A stretch of DNA of 44,198 nucleotides from an uncultured Alphaproteobacteria bacterium (GCA_903897605.1 CAIUCH010000052.1:1-44198), one strand, 5' to 3'. Numbered from the stretch's first letter, positions 1-7,972 are shown. Numbers and translations: made by a program. The notes: generated by a model not told the origin, from the sequence alone.

Positions 1-150
1 AGATAACCGCTGAAAGCATCTAAGCGGGAAACTTACCTCAAAACCAGGTTTCGCTTGAGAGCCGGGGAAGACTACCCCGTCGATAGGCCAGGTGTGTAAG
101 CGCGGCAACGCGTTGAGCTTACTGGTACTAATCGCTCGATTGGCTTGATC
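1..150 (+). rRNA. rrl: 23S ribosomal RNA, 3' end (partial)
   Basis: The first 150 bases match the conserved 3' terminal domain of bacterial 23S rRNA. They include the stretch around 60-85 (GCCGGGGAAG followed by ACTACCCCGTCGATAGGC) and the final segment reading TACTAATCGCTCGATTGGCTT. The gene enters from the left edge, so only its end is visible. The exact 3' end is estimated from family knowledge; it lies near 150. Confidence 0.95.
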
Positions 151-278
151 GCAAGCAGCACCGTTTCATGTCTGGAAACAAAGCCAGACAATGATTCCAT
201 TACAATTAGAATATCGGTCGCCGTGTCGTATTGTGCCGTCCCGTGCTTTTGCCGGGATGTTCTTTTCTGCCCTTTGCC

Positions 279-396
279 GACCTGGTGGTCATAGCGAAGG
301 AATTCTACCCGATCCCATTCCGAACTCGGCCGTCAAAGCCTTCTGCGTCCATGGTACTGCGGCTCAAGCCGCGGGAGAGTAGAACGCTGCCAGGTC
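279..396 (+). rRNA. rrf: 5S ribosomal RNA
   Basis: The segment begins CCTGGTGGTCATAGCG, contains GATCCCATTCCGAACTCGG and ATGGTACTGC, and ends GCTGCCAGG, the alphaproteobacterial 5S pattern. The length of about 118 nt is normal. The flanks CTGCCCTTTG (268-277) and CAAGGGCAG (399-407) are complementary and extend the closing helix, as in a processing stem. It follows 23S after a spacer of about 130 nt, the usual end of an rRNA operon. The boundaries are good to a few bases. Confidence 0.93.
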
Positions 397-439
397 TGCC
401 AAGGGCAGAAGAGATATCAAAAACCCGCCAACACAATTC

Positions 440-480
440 AAAAAAGCCCCGCCGGGAAACCGGCGGGGCTTTTGTTTTTT
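440..480 (+). terminator. Rho-independent terminator of the rRNA operon, possibly bidirectional
   Basis: A perfect 10-bp GC stem (446-455 with 460-469) closes a GAAA tetraloop and is followed by a T-rich tract on the plus strand. An A-run on the left side gives a T-run on the minus strand. It can therefore also stop transcription of the convergent exporter gene that ends at 489. Confidence 0.93.
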
Positions 481-488
481 CCGGCGCT

Positions 489-1331
489 TCAGGAAAGCCG
501 GATCGCCACCGCACCCACCGTCAGCAACGCCGCCGCGACGATGCGGATCCAGGTCATTTGCTCGCGCAGCAGGAAAACCGAGATCAGGGTCGCGAACAGG
601 ATCGAGGTTTCGCGCAAGGCCGCCACCGCCGCGACCGGCGCCAGGGTCATCGCCCACAGCGCGATCCCATAAGAGATCAGGGTGCTCGCGCCACCGGCAA
701 TCGGCACCCAATAAGCCGTTCGAAACGATTCGAACAACTGCGTCCTGTGCCAGATCATTCCCCAGCCGCCCATCGCCGCGCCAGTGAGCAGGAAGATCCA
801 CAGCGTATAACCTGCTGGCGATCGCGACAGGCGTACGCCGATCCCATCGAGCACGGTGTACGACGCGATGACGATCGCAATTCCAATGGCCGTCATCACG
901 GTTGTACCGGCATTCGAACCCTTGAATCGCCCGCCCGCGATCAAGATGACGCCGCTGCAGATGCAGGCGACCCCCAGCAATCCCAGCGGCGAAAGCTCTT
1001 CGCCAAACAGAATGGCGTTCGCCGCGGTCACGAATAGCGGCGCGGTGCCTCGCATCACCGGATAGGCCAGGCCCAAATCGGATCTGCGATAAACCCAGGC
1101 AATCAGGGCGTAATAGGCGATCTGCGGCAGGGTCGATGCGGCGAGGAACGGCCAGCTGGCGACATCAGGCGCTGCAACGAACGGCAGCAGACATAGCGAA
1201 ATCAGGGCCGATCCGAGCGCAATTCCAATGGTTGCGATCAGGGCATCCTGGTCGCCGCGTTTGATCAGGGCATTCCAGCCGGCATGCAGAAGCGCCGCGA
1301 AAAGGATCGCCGCGACGACGCTATTGCTCAT
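489..1331 (-). CDS. EamA/DMT-family inner-membrane transporter
   Basis: A 280-residue, very hydrophobic protein with about ten predicted membrane helices in two repeated halves, the EamA (drug/metabolite transporter) architecture and usual length. The first half has the motif YPVMRGTAPLF after helix 3. The second half repeats the pattern with ALRETSILFATLISVFLL. The family exports amino acids, nucleosides or other small metabolites; the substrate cannot be read from the sequence. The ATG at 1331 is used because the first helix begins immediately after it; no strong ribosome binding site is visible. The gene converges on the rRNA operon and shares its terminator. The next minus-strand gene upstream ends at 1380, so co-transcription with the CHAP gene is possible. 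Confidence 0.88.
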   Translation of the reverse strand: MSNSVVAAILFAALLHAGWNALIKRGDQDALIATIGIALGSALISLCLLPFVAAPDVASWPFLAASTLPQIAYYALIAWVYRRSDLGLAYPVMRGTAPLFVTAANAILFGEELSPLGLLGVACICSGVILIAGGRFKGSNAGTTVMTAIGIAIVIASYTVLDGIGVRLSRSPAGYTLWIFLLTGAAMGGWGMIWHRTQLFESFRTAYWVPIAGGASTLISYGIALWAMTLAPVAAVAALRETSILFATLISVFLLREQMTWIRIVAAALLTVGAVAIRLS

Positions 1332-1379
1332 GGAAATATCGCCAAGAAACTGCCCGCGAGGGGCGCGGCACTGGCGAAA

Positions 1380-2048
1380 TCAGTTGTTCGAAGCTTGTTT
1401 GACAAGTTCTTTGGCGATGAAGCCCGAGATCGCATAGACATGGGCGCCGAACCCGTTGGACCGCATATCCCATACGCGAACCTGGCTCCAGTCATTCTTG
1501 GTGCTGACATCCAACACCGGCGTGGCGTGGTCGATCTCACCATGATTCTGCCAATTGGCCTGATCCACCCGGATCTCGCGCTTGGAGACGATGTCCGTCA
1601 CCACCGCGACGTGACCCTTTTTCAGTCGCGTGGATCCGGAAAATACCATGACCGCATTTTCCACCGGCATGGCGGCGCGGGCATACAGATTCTTGGCGCG
1701 GGCCCACCAGAGTTTGGCGTCGCCGAACACTGCCAGGCCCGAACGGGCGCGGGCATATTCGACGCAGAACAGTTTGTGCAGGGGGGTCTCGACCGATGGC
1801 TGGGGCAGTTCGGCCACCGCCACGGTCGGCAAAGTCGGCATCTCGAAATCCGTCACCTCGATCAGCTTGGTGATGCTGCCGGGCGCGGTGATGGCGAATG
1901 GCGCCTCGGTGACGCGGTCCGCTTCCGGAAAGGTGCCCGGCGTGGGGAAAGCATGGCCTTCGAAACCAATGCTGGCCTTGGCCGACAACGGCGCAAGCGC
2001 GATCAGCATTGCGATTAGGGGCAGGATCATGCGGATTAGGACTGACAC
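1380..2048 (-). CDS. Exported CHAP-domain amidase/peptidase
   Basis: A secreted protein of about 222 residues with a C-terminal CHAP domain (NlpC/P60-like cysteine amidohydrolase or peptidase acting on peptidoglycan). The signature is visible in order: the nucleophile Cys in LFCVEYARARSG, the catalytic His in KKGHVAVV, and the polar third residue in DQANWQNHG. The N-terminus has a signal peptide ending near LAPLSAKA. The start is uncertain. A GTG at 2048 gives a charged signal peptide (MSVLIR...) and has a GGGG eight bases upstream; an ATG at 2030 and a longer GTG form from 2150 are alternatives. The role is probably cell-wall remodelling, from the family only. It stands alone between the exporter and the peroxiredoxin, all on the minus strand. 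Confidence 0.82.
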   Translation of the reverse strand: MSVLIRMILPLIAMLIALAPLSAKASIGFEGHAFPTPGTFPEADRVTEAPFAITAPGSITKLIEVTDFEMPTLPTVAVAELPQPSVETPLHKLFCVEYARARSGLAVFGDAKLWWARAKNLYARAAMPVENAVMVFSGSTRLKKGHVAVVTDIVSKREIRVDQANWQNHGEIDHATPVLDVSTKNDWSQVRVWDMRSNGFGAHVYAISGFIAKELVKQASNN

Positions 2049-2362
2049 AGGCGAAACCCCGGCTTTGCGTTGCAAGTAATTGCCGGTGCTGGCGTGTGCC
2101 CCACCGGCGGCATTGTCGGACATGCGGTGGCGGAGAATTCCGGAACCCACGTTCAGCCCGGGGGGACTAAAGCAAGAGTCAGCCGCCCGGCAAAGACGTT
2201 AATCTGCCACGGAACCGTGACCCGAAAGCCACACTAAATCATTGGATTTGCTCGCTTTTTTCCTCCTATGGCCTTCCTGCACCAGGGGCCGGAACCCTGT
2301 TCCCCCTGCGTCCTTAATCAAAAGTAAAAATTTATCGACCCCGTTAACGACCACGCCAGACG
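2049..2362. other. Gene-free stretch upstream of the CHAP gene
   Basis: This stretch lies between the CHAP start and the peroxiredoxin terminator. It would hold the CHAP promoter on the minus strand. I see no gene with coding character, no strong hairpin and no clear -35/-10 pair. Confidence 0.5.
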
Positions 2363-2396
2363 CAAAAAAACGCCCGGGACACAGCCTGGGCATTTT
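2363..2396 (-). terminator. Rho-independent terminator downstream of the peroxiredoxin gene
   Basis: The stem GCCCGGG/CCTGGGC (2372-2391) is followed on the minus strand by a run of seven T residues (2364-2370). It lies about 95 nt after the peroxiredoxin stop codon, beyond the palindromic cluster. Confidence 0.8.
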
Positions 2397-2412
2397 CTGA
2401 TCTTGGTCGTGA

Positions 2413-2491
2413 CCCTTCTCCCCCTCTGCGCGCAGCGCATGGAGGGGGAGATACCCGTAGCTGGCCCTCGGGCCAGCGAAGGGAGAGGGGG
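2413..2491. repeat. Cluster of nested inverted repeats
   Basis: Two perfect hairpins lie side by side: CTCCCCCTC/GAGGGGGAG (2418-2426 with 2442-2450) and GCTGGCCC/GGGCCAGC with a 2-nt loop (2460-2477). Outer complementary segments CCCCCTCT (2420-2427) and AGAGGGGG (2484-2491) could pair instead, giving alternative structures. The cluster ends exactly at the peroxiredoxin stop codon. It looks like a REP-type intergenic palindromic element, but no second copy is in the window. Confidence 0.6.
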
Positions 2492-3079
2492 TTATTTAGA
2501 AGCCAGCTTCTGTACGATCTCCAACGATTTATCGACATGCTGGTCGGGCGAAATCTTGTCTTCCGTGGACGACATCACCGCCGCAATCTTGTGATCCTTG
2601 CCGACCACAAAGGTGATGCGCTCGATGAAACCATGGCCGATCTCGACGCCGCGCACGTCCTTCTGGCCCGCCTTGCCGGGAGAAGTCTTGAGATCATAAG
2701 ATTTGGCGATCGCCAGGCTTTCGTCCGACGCGATGGGGAATTTGCCGGCGCAGAAATTGGGATCCGCCGCGAATTGATTGAGCCGTTCCAGATTGTCGGC
2801 CGAGACGCCGATGATGCTGGCACCGGCGGCTTCGAATTTCTGGTGATTTTCTGCGAAAGTATGAGCTTCCAGATCACAGCCACCGGTATAGGCGGACGGA
2901 TAGAAATAGACCACGGCGGGGCCCTTCTTCAGCGCTTCATTCAGCTTGAAGGTGAAATCCTTGCCGCCCAGGCTGGCGGTGGCGGAAAAGTCGGGCGCCA
3001 TATCGCCGACCTTGAGGGCAGCAAAAGCAGGCGCGGCAAAAACGGTGGTGAGGGCCAAGCCCAGCAGCAATTTCTTCAT
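2492..3079 (-). CDS. Exported peroxiredoxin (AhpC/TSA, Bcp/PrxQ-like)
   Basis: A 195-residue protein with a clear signal peptide (MKKLLLGLALTTVFAAPAFA), so it acts outside the cytoplasm. The thioredoxin-fold peroxiredoxin core follows: VGDMAPDF, then the active site YPSAYTGGC with the peroxidatic Cys at residue 68 and the expected Thr three residues before it. The Arg of the catalytic triad is probably in FIERITFVV. In classical PrxQ/Bcp a resolving Cys lies five residues after the first; here that position is His73, while another Cys occurs at 110. It would reduce hydroperoxides using a periplasmic thiol partner. The ATG at 3079 has a GGGAG box nine bases upstream, and the signal peptide starts there; longer in-frame starts lack this support. 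Confidence 0.87.
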   Translation of the reverse strand: MKKLLLGLALTTVFAAPAFAALKVGDMAPDFSATASLGGKDFTFKLNEALKKGPAVVYFYPSAYTGGCDLEAHTFAENHQKFEAAGASIIGVSADNLERLNQFAADPNFCAGKFPIASDESLAIAKSYDLKTSPGKAGQKDVRGVEIGHGFIERITFVVGKDHKIAAVMSSTEDKISPDQHVDKSLEIVQKLASK

Positions 3080-3212
3080 GACAATCATCTCCCAAGAGTG
3101 GCGAACCGGCGGGAACCTATCACAGCCCCGCGCGTCCGGGCAGGGGGCGCAACGCCCACAAAACGCCGTAAAATTGCACGATCTGGAGATCGCCAAGAAT
3201 AGCCAGAAATAG

Positions 3213-3707
3213 TCAGGGATCGTCAGGCCCGCGCCGCTTGATGTCCGAATAGGGCGTACCGTCCTTGTGGGTATACAGCACGGGCTTGCCATCGGGCGGC
3301 ACCATCATGTCGATATCGGAATAAGGAGCGCTGTCGCCTTCATTGCGGGTACCGACTTCCAGCACCACCGCCTCGGCATCGCTGCGATTTTGCAAATGGT
3401 GGCCATTGGAATCCGCTGCCTTGAAGCCGGCGCAGTCACCGGCTTTCAAGATTTCCTCGCCTTTGTCGGTGACCAGAACCACTTCGCCGGACACGACGTA
3501 AACGAACTCGTCCTGTTTGGTGTGCCAGTGGCGCTGACTGGACCAGGCACCGGGCGGCAGGCGCAGCAGATTGACGCCAAATTGGGTGAGGCCCGCCGCG
3601 TCGCCCAATTTTTTGCGGCCGCGAGCGCGGCAGGGCTGGTCGAAGGGCGGGGGATAGAGCGTGCCGACGGTTTCGGGCAATGATTTCGGGTCGATCCGCT
3701 TGGCCAT
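3213..3707 (-). CDS. Cupin-domain protein
   Basis: A 164-residue single-domain cupin. The first cupin motif gives the metal ligands His60, His62 and Glu67 (RHWHTKQDEFVYVVSG) and the second supplies His103 or His104 (DSNGHHLQNRS). The arrangement fits a small mononuclear metal protein. Related cupins include sugar isomerases, dioxygenases and binding proteins, and the substrate is not evident. The ATG at 3707 has a perfect AGGAGG box at about six bases. It lies 133 nt upstream of the peroxiredoxin start on the same strand, and separate transcription is likely. Confidence 0.84.
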   Translation of the reverse strand: MAKRIDPKSLPETVGTLYPPPFDQPCRARGRKKLGDAAGLTQFGVNLLRLPPGAWSSQRHWHTKQDEFVYVVSGEVVLVTDKGEEILKAGDCAGFKAADSNGHHLQNRSDAEAVVLEVGTRNEGDSAPYSDIDMMVPPDGKPVLYTHKDGTPYSDIKRRGPDDP

Positions 3708-3733
3708 GCTACCCTCCTAACCCTCGGCTTCGG

Positions 3734-3853
3734 GCGTTCGCCATTTGATTTGGTCGTCGACTTACGCGCGCCTTACGCTGACGCTAAGGCGCCTAGCGAC
3801 GGATCAAATCATCGGCAAATGCCGTCGCCATTTGCTGACCATGGCTCACTCCT
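3734..3853. repeat. Family A palindromic element, copy 1 (overlaps the efp stop codon)
   Basis: This copy shares a 22-nt identical block with 12465-12486; the block starts GCGTTCGCCATTTG and continues ATTTGGTC. It also shares CAAATCATCG and GGCTCACTCC with the other copy. The outer arms GATTTGGTC (3747-3755) and GGATCAAATC (3801-3810) face each other. Inside lies a perfect stem GCGCCTTA/TAAGGCGC (3768-3775 with 3785-3792), and next to it CAAATG/CATTTG (3816-3821 with 3829-3834). On the minus strand the element starts with GGAG and TGA, the last codon and stop of efp. Confidence 0.75.
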
Positions 3854-4415
3854 TGGACCGTTCCACATAGGAACCGTCTGCTGTTTGCACCACGATGCGG
3901 GTACCGGTGACGATGTGGGTGGGCACCATGGTGCGCACGCCGTTGGACAACAGCGCCGGCTTGAACGAGCCCGACGCGGTCTGGCCCTTCATCACCGGCT
4001 CGGTCTCCATCACTTCGAAGGTGGCGCGCTGGGGAATTTCGATGGAAATGGGACGGCCTTCGAACAGCTGCAGCTGCACTTCCATGTTTTCGGTCAGATA
4101 GGGCACATAGTCGCCGATTACGTCACCCGGCACGGGGATCTGGTCGAAGGTTTCGGGCTGCATGAAGACGTATTGTTCACCGTCCTGGTAGAGATAATTG
4201 TAATTCTGATGCTCGACGAAGGCCTTCTCGATGCTGTCGGTGGTGCGCAGGCGCTCCACCGTCTTCACACCGTCCGAGATGCGGCGCATTTCCAGATGGG
4301 TGACGGGGGTGCCCTTGCCGGGGTGGATGTTCTCCGCCGTCAGCACCAGATAGAGCTTGCCTTGCTTCTCTATGACATTGCCTTTGCGCACAGAGCTGGC
4401 GATAACCGCAACCAC
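3846..4415 (-). CDS. efp: Translation elongation factor P
   Basis: EF-P binds between the P and E sites of stalled ribosomes and helps form peptide bonds in polyproline stretches. The 189-residue protein has the normal three-domain length: KOW-like domain (about 1-65), OB domain (about 66-128) and C-terminal OB domain. The acceptor loop reads [13 protein letters not shown] start at 4415, with GAGG nine bases upstream, places the modified lysine exactly at residue 34, the conserved position. An ATG 36 bases further upstream would add 12 unrelated residues. The C-terminal domain has the usual [17 protein letters not shown]. The gene is divergent from epmA, whose product with EpmB beta-lysylates Lys34, so the three form a functional cluster. 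The stop codon lies inside a palindromic repeat shared with the RND pump gene. Confidence 0.96.
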   Translation of the reverse strand: MVAVIASSVRKGNVIEKQGKLYLVLTAENIHPGKGTPVTHLEMRRISDGVKTVERLRTTDSIEKAFVEHQNYNYLYQDGEQYVFMQPETFDQIPVPGDVIGDYVPYLTENMEVQLQLFEGRPISIEIPQRATFEVMETEPVMKGQTASGSFKPALLSNGVRTMVPTHIVTGTRIVVQTADGSYVERSKE

Positions 4416-4511
4416 GGGAAACCTCGTTATGAAATGGGCTGAAAGCCACATCGGCGGGGGTCTTTAGCAGCCGCCGGGCAAAAGGCCAAGCCGAGTCCCA
4501 AGGATGTGAAA

Positions 4512-5549
4512 ATGCCGTGGTGGAATGCCCAAAACCATGCCGACCGCAGGCCGCTGCTGGCCCTCAGGGGCCGGATCAAGAGCGGTCTTCGGGCTTGGTT
4601 CGAACAGGACGGATTTACCGAGGTGGAATGCGGCGCCTTGGCGGCATCGCCTGGCAATGAGGCCCATCTGCATGCCTTCGCCACCAGCCGCATTCGGGCC
4701 GATGGCGTGGCCGAAACGCTTTACCTGCACACCTCGCCCGAATTTGCCGCCAAGAAACTTCTGGCGGCGGGCGAGACCAGGATCTTCGAGTTCGCCCGCG
4801 TCTTCCGGAACCGCGAACGCACACGGCTGCATGCGCCCGAATTCACCATGCTGGAATGGTACCGGGCGCGCGAGAATGTAAACCGGGTGATGGAAGACGC
4901 GCTGGCCTTGGTGCGCCGCGCGGCCGAGATTGCGGCAAGCCAGACGCTGCGCTACCGCGAGCGGAGCTGCGATCCCTTTGCCGAAGCCGAGCGCATCAGT
5001 GTCGCCCAGGCTTTGCGCATCCATGCCGGGATCGAACTCATGGACATGCTGAATGCCGAGGGGCGCGGCGACCGCGATCTCTTCGCCACGCGGGCAAAGC
5101 GCGCCGGATTTCAGATCGCGGCGGACGATGGCTGGTCGGACATTTTCTCCAAAGTACTGACCGCGGCGGTCGAGCCCAGACTGGGGTTGGACCGGCTGAC
5201 GCTTCTGACCGATTATCCCCGCCAGGAAGCCGCGCTGGCCCGGCCCAAGCCAACCGATCCGCGCCTGTCCGAGCGTTTCGAGCTTTATGCCTGCGGCGTG
5301 GAGTTGGCCAATGGCTTTGGCGAGCTGACCGATCCGGCCGAGCAGCGGGCGCGGTTCGTGGCCGAGATGGACGAAAAACAACGAATATATGGCGAACGCT
5401 ATCCCCTGGATGAGGATTTCCTGGCCGCTTTGGCACAAATGCCGCCCGCATCCGGGGTGGCGCTGGGTTTCGACCGGCTGGTGATGCTGGCGGCGGGCGC
5501 GCCTGGGATCGACGACGTCCTATGGACCCCCTTGCCTCCCGATCCGTGA
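4512..5549 (+). CDS. epmA: EF-P-(R)-beta-lysine ligase
   Basis: A 345-residue class II lysyl-tRNA synthetase paralogue without the N-terminal anticodon-binding domain, the hallmark of EpmA (PoxA/GenX/YjeA). It activates (R)-beta-lysine with ATP and transfers it to Lys34 of EF-P. Class II motif 2 is visible in RVFRNRERTRLHAPEF and motif 3 in GVALGFDRLVML near the C-terminus. ELANGFGELTDP is typical of the lysine pocket. The ATG at 4512 has AGGA eight bases upstream; an in-frame GTG six bases earlier would sit too close to that box. It is divergent from efp and leads a plus-strand run with the Fsr-like exporter and epmB. Confidence 0.94.
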   Translation: MPWWNAQNHADRRPLLALRGRIKSGLRAWFEQDGFTEVECGALAASPGNEAHLHAFATSRIRADGVAETLYLHTSPEFAAKKLLAAGETRIFEFARVFRNRERTRLHAPEFTMLEWYRARENVNRVMEDALALVRRAAEIAASQTLRYRERSCDPFAEAERISVAQALRIHAGIELMDMLNAEGRGDRDLFATRAKRAGFQIAADDGWSDIFSKVLTAAVEPRLGLDRLTLLTDYPRQEAALARPKPTDPRLSERFELYACGVELANGFGELTDPAEQRARFVAEMDEKQRIYGERYPLDEDFLAALAQMPPASGVALGFDRLVMLAAGAPGIDDVLWTPLPPDP

Positions 5550-5572
5550 AAGGCCGGTTTGCGGTTTAGGGG

Positions 5573-6841
5573 GTGGCTAATTTCTCTGCATCACGGCATT
5601 TTCCCGCCGCCATGACCAATAGCGCCACCGCCCGCCAAGTTGCCCACGACACCACCTTTGCGGTGCTGTTCGCGATCAGTTTCAGCCATCTGCTGAACGA
5701 TATGATGCAATCGCTGTTGCCGGCGATCTATCCGTCGCTGAAGGCCGACTTTCATCTCAGCTTCACCCAGATCGGCATCATCACGCTGGTCAACCAGATC
5801 ACTGCTTCGCTGCTGCAGCCGGCGGTCGGCCATTTCTCGGATCTCAAGCCGCGCCCTTATTCGCTGGCGACGGGCATGGTCGCGACCTTGATCGGTCTTG
5901 TTTTGCTCAGCGTTGCCGGCAGTTATGCGATGATCCTGTTTTCCGTGATGATGATCGGCGTCGGTTCGGCGGTGTTCCATCCCGAATCCAGCCGCGTGGC
6001 GCGCATGGCGTCAGGTGGTCGGCACGGCCTGGCGCAGTCGCTGTTCCAGGTCGGCGGCAATACCGGTTCCGCCTTGGGGCCGTTGTTGGCGGCGGCCCTG
6101 GTGGCGAGTTATGGGCAACGCAGCGTGGCCTGGGCTGGCGGCTTGGCGCTGCTCGCCATCCTGATTCTTTATAATGTCGGCACCTGGTACAAGCATCACG
6201 GCCTGGCGCGGCTGCGCGGACATCGCGCGCATGACGCTCACGGATTGCCGCGCGGCAAGGTCATGCTGTCGATGGGCATCCTGTTGATGCTGATCTTCTC
6301 CAAATATTTCTATCTCGCCAGCATCACCAACTATTATACTTTCTATCTGATCCACACATTCCACCTTTCGGTGCGCAGCGCGCAGGTCCATTTGTTTATC
6401 TTCCTGGCGGCGGTGGCGGCGGGCACCTTGGCGGGCGGCCCCTTGGGCGACAAGTTCGGCCGCAAATATGTGATCTGGCTTTCCATCCTGGGCATTCTGC
6501 CTTTCACCCTGGTCTTGCCTTACGCCAATCTGTTCTGGACCAGCATCCTGTCGATCATCATCGGCATGGGGGTGGCCTCGGCCTTTCCCGCCATCGTGGT
6601 CTATGCCCAGGAATTGCTGCCGGGCCGGGTGGGGATGATCTCGGGATTGTTTTTCGGTTTTTCCTTCGGCATGGGCGGCATCGGCGCCGCGGTGCTGGGT
6701 TGGCTGGCCGATCAGACCGACATCACCTTTGTTTATAAGGTCTGCGCTTTCCTACCGGCGATCGGCTTGCTCACCATGTTCCTGCCCAATATCGGCAGCC
6801 ACAAGCGTTCGGCTGTGCCGGTGGTGGACCTGGAGCCGTGA
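5573..6841 (+). CDS. fsr: MFS transporter of the Fsr (fosmidomycin resistance) family
   Basis: A protein of about 422 residues with about 12 membrane helices. It is very similar in pattern to E. coli Fsr: SHLLNDMMQSLLPAIYP, VFHPESSRVARMASGGRHG, FSKYFYLASITNYYTFYL, KFGRKYVIWLSILG and FGFSFGMGGIGAAVLG all appear in the same order. Fsr-type proteins are proton-driven exporters conferring fosmidomycin resistance in E. coli; the natural substrate is unknown. The start is ambiguous: a GTG at 5573 just after a run of Gs, or an ATG at 5612 without a visible ribosome binding site. It lies 23 nt after epmA and overlaps epmB by 4 nt (GTGA), so all three are probably one transcript. That puts an exporter inside the EF-P modification operon. 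Confidence 0.92.
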   Translation: MANFSASRHFPAAMTNSATARQVAHDTTFAVLFAISFSHLLNDMMQSLLPAIYPSLKADFHLSFTQIGIITLVNQITASLLQPAVGHFSDLKPRPYSLATGMVATLIGLVLLSVAGSYAMILFSVMMIGVGSAVFHPESSRVARMASGGRHGLAQSLFQVGGNTGSALGPLLAAALVASYGQRSVAWAGGLALLAILILYNVGTWYKHHGLARLRGHRAHDAHGLPRGKVMLSMGILLMLIFSKYFYLASITNYYTFYLIHTFHLSVRSAQVHLFIFLAAVAAGTLAGGPLGDKFGRKYVIWLSILGILPFTLVLPYANLFWTSILSIIIGMGVASAFPAIVVYAQELLPGRVGMISGLFFGFSFGMGGIGAAVLGWLADQTDITFVYKVCAFLPAIGLLTMFLPNIGSHKRSAVPVVDLEP

Positions 6842-7821
6842 CTATCCAAGATGTCGCCAAGACCTACGCGGTCGCGGTTTCGCCCGCTGTCCGGGCGTTG
6901 ATCGATCCTGCCGATCCCGCGGACCCGATCGCGCGCCAGTTCCTGCCCGACATCGCGGAACTGATGGTGACGGCGGACGAGCTTGCCGATCCCATCGCCG
7001 ACGAGGCGCATTCCCCGATCAAAGGCATCGTCCATCGCCATCCCGACCGTGTGTTGCTGAAAGCGGTGTCGAGTTGCCCGGTCTATTGCCGCTTTTGCTT
7101 TCGTCGCGAAACGGTCGGGCCCGGCAAACCCAATGCCCTGTCTCCCGCCGATCTGGCGGGTGCGCTGGACTATGTGCGACGCCACCGCGAAATCTGGGAA
7201 GTGATCCTGACCGGCGGCGATCCTTTCATCCTCAGCCCTCGCCGCATCGGCCAAATTACCCAGGCGCTGGCGGAAGCCGGACATGTGAAGGTCGTGCGCT
7301 GGCACACCCGCGTGCCGGTGGTCGAGCCCGAATGGGTGACGGATGATCTGGCCGCATCATTGATTGCGCCCGGCATTGCCAGTTGGGTTGCGATTCACGC
7401 CAATCATCCCCGCGAATTGACGCCGGCCGCGCGCGCCGCTTGCGCGCGACTGGCTGAGGCGGGCGTCTCGCTGGTCAGCCAGACGGTGCTGCTGAAGGGC
7501 GTCAACGACACCATCGAGACATTGACGGCGCTGATGCGCGGCTTTGTCGAAGCGGGTATCAAGCCCTATTACCTGCATCATCCGGATTTGGCGCGGGGGA
7601 CCTCGCATTTCCGCATCGGCATCGATGACGGTCTGAAGCTGGTGCGCGAATTGCGGGCGCGCGTTTCCGGCTTGGCGCAGCCGGTCTATGTGCTCGATCT
7701 TCCCGGCGGATACGGCAAGGTGGTGCTGGATTCCGCCAATGTTGAAAAGACCGCAAGCGGCCATCGCATTCGCGACTTTGCCGGTCAGTGGCACGACTAC
7801 CCGCCGCGCCCACCAGTGTAG
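6838..7821 (+). CDS. epmB: EF-P-lysine 2,3-aminomutase (radical SAM)
   Basis: A 327-residue member of the lysine 2,3-aminomutase (KamA/YjeK) family. It converts (S)-alpha-lysine to (R)-beta-lysine for EpmA. The [4Fe-4S] cluster motif CxxxCxxC is at Cys80, Cys84 and Cys87 (SCPVYCRFC). The SAM-binding glycines are in ILTGGDPF. The PLP lysine is Lys294 in DLPGGYGK. The length matches EpmB, which is shorter than catabolic KamA enzymes. The GTG start overlaps the TGA of the preceding exporter gene as GTGA, so translation is coupled. Neighbouring efp and epmA support the assignment over a free-lysine catabolic role. Confidence 0.94.
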   Translation: MTIQDVAKTYAVAVSPAVRALIDPADPADPIARQFLPDIAELMVTADELADPIADEAHSPIKGIVHRHPDRVLLKAVSSCPVYCRFCFRRETVGPGKPNALSPADLAGALDYVRRHREIWEVILTGGDPFILSPRRIGQITQALAEAGHVKVVRWHTRVPVVEPEWVTDDLAASLIAPGIASWVAIHANHPRELTPAARAACARLAEAGVSLVSQTVLLKGVNDTIETLTALMRGFVEAGIKPYYLHHPDLARGTSHFRIGIDDGLKLVRELRARVSGLAQPVYVLDLPGGYGKVVLDSANVEKTASGHRIRDFAGQWHDYPPRPPV

Positions 7822-7857
7822 GAAATTACATCCGGGTTGAACCGGGGCCTTTGCCGC

Positions 7858-7972
7858 ACGAGCGCGGCCAGGAAAAGTGCAATTGCGGTTTTCCGTCCGG
7901 CCGCGCGAAAGTAAAAACGAGCGCGGTCAGGAAAAGTGCAATTGCGGTTTTCCTGGCCGCGCGAAAGTAAAA
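7858..7972. repeat. Tandem palindromic repeat (two units of 59 and 56 nt)
   Basis: Unit 1 (7858-7916) and unit 2 (7917-7972) are near identical, differing by a 3-nt indel and single substitutions. Each begins ACGAGCGCGG and ends GCGCGAAAGTAAAA. Each unit can fold on itself; in unit 2 a 15-bp stem (7921-7935 with 7948-7962, one G-T mismatch) closes a loop containing GCAATTGC. The pair fills the gap between the convergent epmB and oxygenase genes. It could act as a transcription barrier, but there is no T-run for a classical terminator. Confidence 0.8.

Noticed and set aside
231..1037. A 268-residue plus-strand open frame
   Set aside because: It runs through the 5S rRNA and its terminator and then antisense to the EamA gene, so it is not a gene.
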